Below are positions 16,696 through 26,988 of a DNA stretch of 64,000 nucleotides, piece after piece; positions within the stretch are counted from its first letter, which is position 1, and each line of letters opens with the position of its first letter. This stretch comes from Streptomyces candidus (GTDB lineage Bacteria > Actinomycetota > Actinomycetes > Streptomycetales > Streptomycetaceae). Below the pieces are notes generated by a model. That model was not told where the DNA came from, made no database searches, and saw only the letters and a list, made by a program, of their open reading frames with translations. Both the position numbers and the translations under genes were made by a program. The stretch covers positions 62,001 to 126,000 of the forward strand of contig NZ_JACHEM010000006.1 in assembly GCF_014207445.1 (NCBI RefSeq), given 5' to 3'.

Positions 16696-16731
16696 GAAGA
16701 GGCCCGTCCCCCGGCGGGGACGGGCCTCTTC
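16696..16731. terminator. Strong hairpin immediately upstream of the truncated response regulator
   Basis: Arms 16696-16710 and 16717-16731 are exact complements over 15 bp, with the closing pair extended into a 6-nt loop. It abuts the GTG of the truncated regulator. It is either a second terminator for guaB1 or the scar boundary of the deletion that removed the regulator's 5' end. Confidence 0.75.
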
Positions 16732-16775
16732 CGGAACCGCGGAGCCGTCCGTGACGTGCGGCGTGGCCGGGCGGA

Positions 16776-16812
16776 CGCGGGCCGTTCTCCCCCATCCGGG
16801 GAACGGCCCGCG
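16776..16812 (-). terminator. Terminator hairpin downstream of guaB1
   Basis: Arms 16776-16787 and 16801-16812 pair perfectly over 12 bp around a 13-nt loop. It starts 22 bp after the guaB1 stop codon. No T-run follows. Confidence 0.75.
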
Positions 16813-16833
16813 CCGGACCGCCCGGGCCGGCGC

Positions 16834-18510
<1,677 letters not shown>

Positions 18511-18536
18511 TCACGCGCGTACGGGGCGCGGCCGGT

Positions 18537-19559
18537 TCAGTCGTCCGGGTCGGACCTGTCCAGGGCGGGACGCGGTGGCGGGCCGCCCGCACCGAGCAGG
18601 TAGTCCGCGGCCGCGGTGTCCGTGACCAGGCTGGTGACGAGACCGGAACGGAGCACGGCGTCGATCGCGGCCGCCTTGCGGAGCCCGCCCGCGATGGCCA
18701 CCACCTCCGGTATGCGCCGGAGCCGGTCCGCCTCGACGGTGATGCAGCGCTCGCCGAGGTCCCGGCCGACCCGGCGGCCCTCCGCGTCGAAGAGGTGCGC
18801 GGAGGTCTCGGCCGCGACACCGAGGGACGCGTAGTGGGCGCGCTCCTCGTCGGTGAGCATGTCGTGGACGGTGGAGATTCCCCGCTCCCAGGAGCCGATG
18901 GACACGCACGCGACGGTCACCTTGTCGAAGTAGTCGAAGGCGCGCGCGATGCCGGTCTGGTTGCGCAGGGCGGCGGCGGTGGCGGGGTCCGGCAGCAGCA
19001 TCGGCGCGTAGATGGGGTGCGCCTCGCCGCCGGAGACCTGCGCGGCCCGCCGGACCGCTTCGACGGAGCCGCGCTCGGCCGTCCCCGCGTCGTACACGCC
19101 GGTCAGCTGCACGACCGTGCACGGCGGGAGGTGGTGCAGGGCCGCGGCCATGTGAATGGTGGACCGGCCCCAGGCCAGACCGAGTACGTCGCCCTCGTTG
19201 ACGAGTTCGCCGAGCAGGTCGGCCGCGACCTCGCCCAGGTTCTCCGGATCGGGGGCGTCGTCGGCGGCGTCCGCCGGGGACTCGACGACCACCGCGTGCC
19301 GCAGACCGTACCGGGCGCGCAGAGCGTCGGAGCGCTCCGCGTCCAGTTCGGCCGGGACCCGGATCTCGATCCGCACGAGATCGCGCTCCAGGGCGGTCTC
19401 CAGGACCCGGGCCACCTTGAAGCGGCTCACGCCGAACTCCTCGGCGATCTGGATCTTGGACTTTCCCTCCAAGTAGAAACGGCGGGCCATGGCCGCCGCC
19501 TGCACCAGCTCAGCGGGTCCCATCCGCATGGCCGACCGGCCCGCTGACATCGCAGACAC
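18537..19559 (-). CDS. SorC/DeoR-type sugar-binding transcriptional regulator
   Basis: This 340-residue protein has an N-terminal helix-turn-helix (about 25-60: YLEGKSKIQIAEEFGVSRFKVARVLETALE). A large C-terminal phosphosugar-binding domain of the SorC family (about 80-330) follows, with VLGLAWGRST and the GLRKAAAIDAVLRSGLVTSL region. Family members respond to phosphorylated sugars. The GTG start at 19559 has a strong AAGGAG site and a nearby alternative ATG. The neighbouring rpe gene, 141 bp away on the same strand, hints at pentose-phosphate metabolism (inference). Three GTTCAY repeats lie upstream (19585-19590, 19604-19609, 19651-19656). Confidence 0.85.
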   Translation of the reverse strand: MSAMSAGRSAMRMGPAELVQAAAMARRFYLEGKSKIQIAEEFGVSRFKVARVLETALERDLVRIEIRVPAELDAERSDALRARYGLRHAVVVESPADAADDAPDPENLGEVAADLLGELVNEGDVLGLAWGRSTIHMAAALHHLPPCTVVQLTGVYDAGTAERGSVEAVRRAAQVSGGEAHPIYAPMLLPDPATAAALRNQTGIARAFDYFDKVTVACVSIGSWERGISTVHDMLTDEERAHYASLGVAAETSAHLFDAEGRRVGRDLGERCITVEADRLRRIPEVVAIAGGLRKAAAIDAVLRSGLVTSLVTDTAAADYLLGAGGPPPRPALDRSDPDD

Positions 19560-19700
19560 CGCGATCTCCTTACCTCTGCTTCAGGTTCACACAATGGTTC
19601 GTCGTTCATCCTGTCAGATGCGACGGACCTTGATCAGCCCTGCGGGCCACGTTCATTTTGCCTTCTTATTACCGTGGCCGTTTCGCCGACGCGGTGCCAC

Positions 19701-20387
19701 TCAGTGGGCGCAGGCCCAGGGAGCCTTCGCGGTGGCCTCGTCGGCCTGGTGGCGGAGCATGCGTACGGCGGCGGCCGGGTCATCGGTGTTGTAGACGGCC
19801 GAACCCGCGACGAACACGTCCGCTCCCGCCTCCGCGCACCGCTCGATCGTGGCCGCGGAGACCCCGCCGTCCACCTGGAGCCACAGCTGGAGGCCGTGCT
19901 TGGCGATGAGCTGCCGGGTGCGGCGGATCTTCGGCAGCATGATGTCGAGGAAGGACTGGCCGCCGAAGCCGGGCTCGACGGTCATGATCAGCAGCATGTC
20001 CAGCTCGGGAAGCAGGTCCTCGTACGGCTCGATCGGCGTCGCGGGCTTGAGCGCCATGGAGGCACGGGCACCCTTGGCCCTGATCTCGCGGGCGGTACGG
20101 ACGGGGGCCGCGGCGGCCTCGGCGTGGAAGGTCACCGATCCCGCACCCGCCTCCACGTACTGCGGGGCCCAGCGGTCCGGGTCCTCGATCATCAGGTGGC
20201 AGTCCAGCGGAATGTCCGTGGCCCTGCTCAGCGACTCGACGATGGGAACGCCCAGGGTGAGGTTCGGCACGAAGTGGTTGTCCATGACGTCGACATGGAG
20301 CCAGTCGGCCCCTTCGACGGCCTTTGCCTCCTCGGCGAGCCGGGCGAAGTCCGCGGACAGGATGCTGGGATTGATCTGCGCTGCCAT
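19701..20387 (-). CDS. rpe: Ribulose-phosphate 3-epimerase
   Basis: This 228-residue TIM-barrel enzyme interconverts D-ribulose 5-phosphate and D-xylulose 5-phosphate in the pentose phosphate pathway. Signatures: [12 protein letters not shown] at the N-terminus, [17 protein letters not shown] (metal-binding His/Asp), CHLMIEDP, and [14 protein letters not shown] with the flexible glycine loop. Length is normal for the family. It stands alone, with about 265 bp of low-complexity DNA before it that holds no recognisable gene. Confidence 0.95.
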   Translation of the reverse strand: MAAQINPSILSADFARLAEEAKAVEGADWLHVDVMDNHFVPNLTLGVPIVESLSRATDIPLDCHLMIEDPDRWAPQYVEAGAGSVTFHAEAAAAPVRTAREIRAKGARASMALKPATPIEPYEDLLPELDMLLIMTVEPGFGGQSFLDIMLPKIRRTRQLIAKHGLQLWLQVDGGVSAATIERCAEAGADVFVAGSAVYNTDDPAAAVRMLRHQADEATAKAPWACAH

Positions 20388-20653
20388 GCCCCAAGCGTGC
20401 CATGCCCCACCCCCGCCCCCGCCCCCGGTAGCCCCCTCTGGCCACGAAGCGCCCCCTCGGACGGCGGGGCCGCACGCCGTATCCCCCCGGAGCGGCGGGC
20501 CGCCCTACGTCAGCCCCCTTGGGCGGCGGAGCCGCCCCCCGGGGGCGGAAAGGGCGGGCAAGGGGGCGGCCTCCACCGGACGGCGCCCCCACCCCACGCC
20601 CCGCCACCCCGACGTACGCCCACGCCCCCGCACGCTCACACCCCGCGCACCCC

Positions 20654-22132
20654 CTACCCCACCCGCCTCAACACCGCCAGATACATCGCATCCGTCCCAT
20701 GCACATGCGGCCACAACTGCACATCCGGTCCCTCACCCAGCACCGAAACCCCCGGCATCAGCGGCCGCGCGTCCACCCACTCCACCTCGAAGGGCTCGTT
20801 GCCCGCCCCCTTGCCCCGGATCACGTCGTCCACCACGACGCGCGTCTCCGCGAGGTGCGGCGAGCACGTCGCGTACCCGACGACACCCCCGATCCGTACC
20901 GCCTTCAGCGCCTGCCGCAGCAGTTCCCGCTGCAGGGGCGCGAAGCCCTCCAGGTCCTCCGGACGGCGACGCCACCGCGACTCCGGGCGGCGGCGCAGCG
21001 CGCCGAGACCCGAGCAAGGCACGTCCATCAGCACCCGGTCGAAGGTCCCCGGCAGCCACGGCGGCCGGGTTCCGTCCGCCGTGATGACCTGGTAGGGGCC
21101 CGGGTTCCCGGCGAGCGCCTGCTCGACGAGCCGGGCCCGGTGCGGCTGCTTCTCGGAGGCCAGCAGCACCGCGCCCCGCTCGGACGCGAGCGCGGCCAGC
21201 AGGGCGGCCTTGCCGCCGGGGCCGGCGCACCCGTCGAGCCACCGCTCGTCGCGCCCCTCGACCGGCGCGTTGGCGAGCGCCGCCGCGACGAGCTGGCTGC
21301 CCTCGTCCTGCACGCCCGCGCGCCCGTCCCGCACGGCGTCCAGCGCCCCCGGCTCGCCGCCCTCGGCCATCCGTACCGCGTACGGCGACCAGCGGCCCGG
21401 CAGACCGGACTCCTCGCCCAGTACGTCCAGCAGCTCTTCGGTGGTGGAGCGGCCCGGCCGGGCCACCAGGGTCACCTCGGGCCGCTCGTTGTCCGCCTCC
21501 AGGAGGTCCTCGATGCCCGCCCGGCCGCCGCCCAGCGCGTCCCACAGGGCGGAAACGATCCAGCGGGGGTGCGAGTGGACGACGGCGAGGTGCTGCTCGG
21601 CATCGTCCTCGTACGGCGGAGCGACCTGTTGCACCCAGGTGTCCAGGTCCTGCTTGGAGATCTTGCGGAGCACCGCGTTGACGAACTTGGCCCGTCCCTC
21701 GCCGAGCACCACCCGCGCCAGCTCCACGCTCGCCGAGACGGCGGCGTGGGTGGGGATGCGGGTGCCGAGCAGCTGGTGCGCGCCCAGCGCCAGCACGTCG
21801 AGAACGGGCGGGTCGACCTCGCGCAGCGGCCGGTCGATGCAGGCCGCGATGACCGAGTCGTACGTGCCCTGCCTGCGCAGCGTCCCGTAGACCAGCTCGG
21901 TGGCGAGCGCGGCGTCGCGCCCGTCGAAGCCCTCGTTCTTCTCGCGCGCCTTCCTCAGCAGCGGCGGCAGCACCAGGTTGGCGTAGGCGTCCCGCTCGTC
22001 GACGGCGCGCAGGGCCTCGAACGCGAGGAAACGGACGGGGTCCTTCTGGGGCTTGCGGTGCGGCTTGTACGGCTTGCGGGGCCCGCTGTTACCGGCCTTC
22101 GCATGGGACTGCCGGGGTTTCTGGTCGCTCAC
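20654..22132 (-). CDS. rsmB: 16S rRNA (cytosine(967)-C5)-methyltransferase RsmB
   Basis: This 492-residue protein has a basic N-terminal tail (1-30), a NusB-like RNA-binding domain (about 30-170) and a SAM-dependent RNA m5C methyltransferase domain (about 240-490). Visible motifs are the SAM-binding GCAGPGGKAALLA, MDVPCSGLGALRRRPESRW with the PC release cysteine, and VVGYATCSPH with the nucleophile cysteine. It methylates C967 of 16S rRNA in E. coli numbering. It lies 34 bp downstream of fmt in the conserved fmt-rsmB order and is likely cotranscribed with it. Confidence 0.94.
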   Translation of the reverse strand: MSDQKPRQSHAKAGNSGPRKPYKPHRKPQKDPVRFLAFEALRAVDERDAYANLVLPPLLRKAREKNEGFDGRDAALATELVYGTLRRQGTYDSVIAACIDRPLREVDPPVLDVLALGAHQLLGTRIPTHAAVSASVELARVVLGEGRAKFVNAVLRKISKQDLDTWVQQVAPPYEDDAEQHLAVVHSHPRWIVSALWDALGGGRAGIEDLLEADNERPEVTLVARPGRSTTEELLDVLGEESGLPGRWSPYAVRMAEGGEPGALDAVRDGRAGVQDEGSQLVAAALANAPVEGRDERWLDGCAGPGGKAALLAALASERGAVLLASEKQPHRARLVEQALAGNPGPYQVITADGTRPPWLPGTFDRVLMDVPCSGLGALRRRPESRWRRRPEDLEGFAPLQRELLRQALKAVRIGGVVGYATCSPHLAETRVVVDDVIRGKGAGNEPFEVEWVDARPLMPGVSVLGEGPDVQLWPHVHGTDAMYLAVLRRVG

Positions 22133-22166
22133 AAGGTGCTCCGCGTGTCGTCAGGGTCGAACCCCC

Positions 22167-23108
22167 TCAGCGTACTTCCGCCGTGGTCAGCGTCTCCCCG
22201 GGGGCGATCCGCACGCCGCGCGCCCAGTCGGCGGCCCGCATCGGCTTCTTGCCCTGCGGCTGCACCCAGAGCAGCTCGACGGCGTGCGAACCGGTCCCGA
22301 CCCAGACGTTGTTCTTGCCGGCCGCGATCTCGCCGGGTGCGAGGCCGGTCCGGTCGGCCGCCAGCGCCGCCTGCACCAGCTTGAGCCGCTCGCCGCGGAA
22401 GACGGTCCACGCGCCGGGGGCGGGCGTGCAGCCCCGCACGACCCGGTCCACGCGCAGTGCGGGCGCGTGCCAGTCGATCCTGGCGTCCTCGACGGTGATC
22501 TTCGGGGCGAGGGTGATGCCGTCGGCGGGCTGCGGCACGGGCTTGAGCGTGCCGTCCTCGATGCCGTCCATCGTGGCGACCAGCAACCCGGCGCCGGCGA
22601 AGGCCAGGCGGGTCAGCAGGTCGCCGCTCGTGTCGGTCGGCCGTACGTCCTCGGTGATCACGCCGTACACCGGCCCCGAGTCGAGTCCCTGCTCGATCTG
22701 GAAGGTCGACGCACCGGTCACCTCGTCGCCCGCCATCAGGGAGTGCTGTACGGGAGCGGCGCCGCGCCAGGCGGGCAGCAGCGAGAAGTGCAGGTTGACC
22801 CACCCCTGCCGAGGCACCTCCAGCGCGGCCTTCGGCAGCAGCGCCCCGTACGCGACGACCGGGCAGCAGTCCGGTCCGATCTCGCGCAGTCGTGCCAGGA
22901 ACTCCTCGTCGCGCGGCTTCACCGGCTTGAGCACCTCGATCCCGGCCTCCTCCGCCCGCTCCGCGACGGGGCTGGCGACCAGTCGCCGGCCGCGGCCGGC
23001 CGGGGCGTCAGGCCGCGTGACGACGGCGACGACCTCGTGCCGGGAGTCGATCAGGGCGTCCAGGGCGGGCACGGCGACCTCGGGGGTACCGGCGAAGACG
23101 AGCTTCAT
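22167..23108 (-). CDS. fmt: Methionyl-tRNA formyltransferase
   Basis: This 313-residue enzyme transfers the formyl group from 10-formyl-THF to initiator Met-tRNA. It has the formyltransferase core with [17 protein letters not shown] (catalytic Asn and His) and GLDSGPV (catalytic Asp), and an OB-like C-terminal tRNA-binding domain (about 205-313). It begins [19 protein letters not shown], the usual family N-terminus. It is first in a two-gene unit with rsmB. The 293-bp interval to the divergent gene at 23402 holds both promoters and no other gene. Confidence 0.96.
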   Translation of the reverse strand: MKLVFAGTPEVAVPALDALIDSRHEVVAVVTRPDAPAGRGRRLVASPVAERAEEAGIEVLKPVKPRDEEFLARLREIGPDCCPVVAYGALLPKAALEVPRQGWVNLHFSLLPAWRGAAPVQHSLMAGDEVTGASTFQIEQGLDSGPVYGVITEDVRPTDTSGDLLTRLAFAGAGLLVATMDGIEDGTLKPVPQPADGITLAPKITVEDARIDWHAPALRVDRVVRGCTPAPGAWTVFRGERLKLVQAALAADRTGLAPGEIAAGKNNVWVGTGSHAVELLWVQPQGKKPMRAADWARGVRIAPGETLTTAEVR

Positions 23109-23287
23109 AGGTGTACGAGCCTCTCGTTCGGGCGGCCGGGAGGGCCGCCGACGGCACTGCCGGGCGGCCGACGGTGGTACGGAATCGGGCAGCGCACCAG
23201 TCTATGGGCGCGGCACGGCACCCGCCCGAGGGGGCGTACGCACGTCCGTGCGCCCCGCGCATATGCGGACACGCCCCTGGAGCGTGA

Positions 23288-24043
<756 letters not shown>

Positions 24044-24061
24044 CCCCACCGCGTCGCACCC

Positions 24062-24089
24062 CGGGCCCCTGCCCCACGGCGGGGGCCCG
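24062..24089. terminator. Possible hairpin between the HTH protein gene and priA
   Basis: The 8-bp complementary arms 24062-24069 and 24082-24089 lie between two convergent stop codons (24043 and 24102). The stem is short and G/C-only, so the call rests mainly on position. Confidence 0.35.
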
Positions 24090-24101
24090 TGCCCCGCACC
24101 C

Positions 24102-26273
24102 TCACCCGATGTCCGGCGGGTCCACCCGGATCCGCACCCCTTCCCCCGGCCCTGCGCTCCCGCCCCGTGCCAGCCGTGCCGCCTGTGCCGCCTTCAGCGC
24201 CGCCGCCAGCCCCGCTCCCCGCCCGGGCGGCACCCGTACCAGCGCCCGGTCCCACCGCTCCCCCACCGGTGGGTCCTGCGGACGGCGGGGCCGTCCCGCG
24301 TCGGTCACCGGCAGCGGAATGGGCCCCAGCACCTCGGCGTCCTGCGGGAGTTCGGCGACCCGCAGGAACTCCGCGACCTCCTCGGGCTTTCCGCTCACCG
24401 CCGCCATCCGCGACACCGGCGGGAAGCCCAGCTCCGCGCGCTCGGCCAGCTCGCGCTGGGCACTGCCCACCGGGTCCCAGCGCACCAGCGCCTGGACGGG
24501 CCGCAACGTCGGCTCCGCCATGATCACGACCGTGCCGCCCTGGGCCTGTCCGCGGACGAGCGAGGCCGCCGCGATCCACCGCCGCAGCGCCTCCTCCCCG
24601 GCACGCAGGTCGGGCCGTCCGAGCATGGCCCATCCGTCCAGCAGCAGCGCCGCCGCGTATCCGCCCTCGGCGACCGGCTCGGCCCCCGGCGTACTCACCA
24701 CCAGCGCGGGCACCCCCGGCACCACGTCGAGCACATGGTCCCGCCCCGAGGTCCGCACCGGCACGGCCGGGAACGCCCGCCCCAGCTCCTCGGCGGTCCG
24801 CCGCGCTCCCACGATCTGCGCCCGCAGCCGTTGGAACGCGCACTCCGCGCACCGCCACTCCGCCTCCCCCTGTCCGCACCAGCCGCAGTGCAGTTCCCGC
24901 GCGTCGGCCGCTTCCAGCGGCCCCGCACAGTGCGTGCACCGAGCGGGCGTCCGGCACCGCTCGCACGCCAGCCGCGGCACGTACCCCCGGCGCGGCACCT
25001 GCACCAGCACCGGCCCGGACTTCAGCCCGTCCCGTACGGCCTGCCAGGCGAGGCTCGGCAGCCGTGCGGCCCGCGCCGCACCGTCCCGGGCCAGCTCCAG
25101 GTCCCCCACGGTCCGTACCAGCGGGGCCGTCTGCCGAACCACCTCGCGCGAGGCCGTCAACGGCCGGGCCCAGCCGCTCGCCACCAGTTGCGCGGCCTCG
25201 ACCGTGCAGCTCGTGCTTCCCAGCAGGAAGGCGCACCTGTCCTGCGTGGCCCGCAGTTCCAGCACCTCCCGCGCATGCGGCAGCGGGGCGTGCTGTTCGC
25301 TGAGGTTCCCGTCCCCGTCGTCCCACACCACGACCAGACCGAGGTCCCTGACCGGCGCGAACATCGCCGACCTGGTCCCCACCACGGCGCGCACCGCCCC
25401 CCGCCGCACGGCCAGCCACTCCCGGTAGCGTTTCTCGGGCCCGGCGTCGGCGGTCAGCACCGCGTGCCGTCCCTCCCCCAGAACCTCGCCGAGCGCCGAG
25501 TGCACCCGCTCCACGCTCCGCCCGTCGGGCACCACGACGAGCGCCCCCCGCCCGGACGCGAGCGTCGCCGTGACCGCCCGCGCGATCTCCTCGGCCCAGG
25601 AAGGCCCCGGCAGCGCGGTCCACACGGCACGCGGAGCCCCGCCCCGGGCCAGCGATTCCAGGAACGCCGCCCCCTGCTCGTACCGGCCCCAGCTCCCCGT
25701 GCCGGGAGGCTCCGGGGCGGGGAGGGCGGCCGGGAACTCCTTCTTCTCCGCCTTCGCGTTCCGCGGCGGGATCGCGAGTTGCAGCACGTCCGCCAGGCTG
25801 CCCGCGTACCGGTCGGCCACCGACCGGGCCAGCCCCAGCAACTCGGGGCTCAGCACCGGCTCCGGCGACACCACCTGGGCCAGCGCCGCCAGCGGCCCGT
25901 GGTAGTCCGACTCGGCGACCCGCTCGACCAGGAACCCGTCGATCAGCCCGCCGCCCTCCCGCCTCCCGTCCCGCACCCGGTGCGCGCCCGCCCCGAACCG
26001 CACGCGCACCCGCACCCCCGGCTGCGCGTCCGCGTCGAGTTCCTCGGTCACCGCGTAGTCGAAGTACCGGTCGAGATGCAGCACGCCCTTGTTGACCATG
26101 ACCCGCGCGACGGGCAGCTCCTTGGCCAGCGGCGCTCCCCGCCAGGTCCGCGGCTTCGCCTTCGGCACCTGCTTCTCGTGCCGCAGGAACTCCCGCATCA
26201 GCGCGAGCTGCTCGGGCGGCCCGTCCTGCGGACCGCCCTGCCCACCACGCTGCCCCTCGTTCTCGCTGCTCAC
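24102..26273 (-). CDS. priA: Probable primosomal/replication restart protein PriA, helicase motifs degenerate
   Basis: This 723-residue protein has the PriA architecture: an N-terminal 3'-DNA-end-binding domain (about 45-150: RVMVNKGVLHLDRYFDYAV), a helicase-shaped core and a Cys-rich zinc insertion (ACERCRTPARCTHC, then CGWCGQGEAEWRCAEC). The ATPase is decayed. No GxGKT Walker A is present (TALPGPSWAEE instead) and the DEEH position reads WDDGDG. Actinobacterial PriA is known to lack helicase motifs, so a structural loading role at stalled forks is likely. The start is GTG at 26273 (SSENEGQ); a longer frame to 26465 overlaps the TetR gene. Confidence 0.85.
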   Translation of the reverse strand: MSSENEGQRGGQGGPQDGPPEQLALMREFLRHEKQVPKAKPRTWRGAPLAKELPVARVMVNKGVLHLDRYFDYAVTEELDADAQPGVRVRVRFGAGAHRVRDGRREGGGLIDGFLVERVAESDYHGPLAALAQVVSPEPVLSPELLGLARSVADRYAGSLADVLQLAIPPRNAKAEKKEFPAALPAPEPPGTGSWGRYEQGAAFLESLARGGAPRAVWTALPGPSWAEEIARAVTATLASGRGALVVVPDGRSVERVHSALGEVLGEGRHAVLTADAGPEKRYREWLAVRRGAVRAVVGTRSAMFAPVRDLGLVVVWDDGDGNLSEQHAPLPHAREVLELRATQDRCAFLLGSTSCTVEAAQLVASGWARPLTASREVVRQTAPLVRTVGDLELARDGAARAARLPSLAWQAVRDGLKSGPVLVQVPRRGYVPRLACERCRTPARCTHCAGPLEAADARELHCGWCGQGEAEWRCAECAFQRLRAQIVGARRTAEELGRAFPAVPVRTSGRDHVLDVVPGVPALVVSTPGAEPVAEGGYAAALLLDGWAMLGRPDLRAGEEALRRWIAAASLVRGQAQGGTVVIMAEPTLRPVQALVRWDPVGSAQRELAERAELGFPPVSRMAAVSGKPEEVAEFLRVAELPQDAEVLGPIPLPVTDAGRPRRPQDPPVGERWDRALVRVPPGRGAGLAAALKAAQAARLARGGSAGPGEGVRIRVDPPDIG

Positions 26274-26337
26274 AGCCCCATACCTACCAGACGCCACTGA
26301 CAGTCGGCCTCCGTCGCCACCGTCGGCGTCCTGCCGC

Positions 26338-26931
26338 TCAGACGCTCGCGAGCAGTGCGCGTGCCTGCTCCCGCGCACACAGCAACGGCTCAGGGAACAC
26401 GCCCATTCCGTGTGCGACGAGCCCTCCCTCGTGCAGCAGCAGGAGGGCCCGGCCGAGTTCCTCACGCCGCTCGGGGGCGAGTCCGGCGGCGAGCGTGGTG
26501 AACAGGTCGAGCATCCACGCCTTCTGACCGGTCACGACCGGGTGCGCGAGGTGATCGGGACCGCTGAGCTCGGCATGCGCGTTGACCATGCCGCACCCCT
26601 TGCCCCCGCGTTCCAGGGCCCAGGCGTGCGAGGCGTCGAACACCGCCAGGACGCGCGCCGCGGGTTCCTCGCCCACCGCTTCCAGCCGCCGGCCCAGGAA
26701 GTCCCGCCAGCGCTCGTCCCGGTCCGCGAGGTACTCCACGACCAGCTGTTCCTTGGAGCCGTACCTGTCGTACAGCGTCTTCTTGGTGACTCCCGCCTCG
26801 GCGGCGATCCGGTCCACCCCCACCGCGTGGATCCCGTGCGCGTAGAAGAGCCGCCCCGCGGCCTCCAGTACGCGCCGGGAGGCGGGTGTCATCACGATCC
26901 GGCGCGGTGTTCCCGCAGCGTCAGCGCCCAT
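26338..26931 (-). CDS. TetR/AcrR family transcriptional repressor
   Basis: This 197-residue protein has a TetR-type N-terminal helix-turn-helix (about 15-60: SRRVLEAAGRLFYAHG, then VDRIAAEAGVTKKTLYDRYGSKEQL). Its helical C-terminal ligand domain contains an acidic/His segment (FDASHAWALERGGKGCGMVNA). It is divergent from the EamA exporter gene. Its start codon lies 11 bp from the first of two identical palindromic operators, so autorepression and control of the exporter are very likely. The ligand is probably a substrate of the exporter (inference). Confidence 0.9.
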   Translation of the reverse strand: MGADAAGTPRRIVMTPASRRVLEAAGRLFYAHGIHAVGVDRIAAEAGVTKKTLYDRYGSKEQLVVEYLADRDERWRDFLGRRLEAVGEEPAARVLAVFDASHAWALERGGKGCGMVNAHAELSGPDHLAHPVVTGQKAWMLDLFTTLAAGLAPERREELGRALLLLHEGGLVAHGMGVFPEPLLCAREQARALLASV

Positions 26932-26941
26932 GCCCCCACTT

Positions 26942-26988
26942 TAAACCGATCGGTATAGTCGTCTCACATGACTATACCGATCGGTTTA
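26942..26988. promoter_or_regulatory. Twin TetR operators spanning the exporter start codon
   Basis: Two 18-bp arms, 26942-26959 and 26971-26988, are perfect reverse complements. Each contains the palindrome ACCGATCGGT (26945-26954 and 26977-26986), centred 32 bp apart, about three helical turns. The exporter ATG (26968) lies in the 11-bp spacer, so the right-hand site is coding. The likely ligand is the adjacent TetR protein. Bound dimers would cover both divergent transcription starts. Confidence 0.85.

Noticed and set aside
16696..16833. Missing N-terminus of the response regulator in another frame (simple frameshift)
   Set aside because: The DNA upstream is terminator hairpins and non-coding sequence; none of the frames encodes the receiver's first strand or acidic pair.
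20388..20653. Possible small gene between rpe and rsmB
   Set aside because: The interval is C-rich repeats without codon-position bias or a ribosome-binding site.
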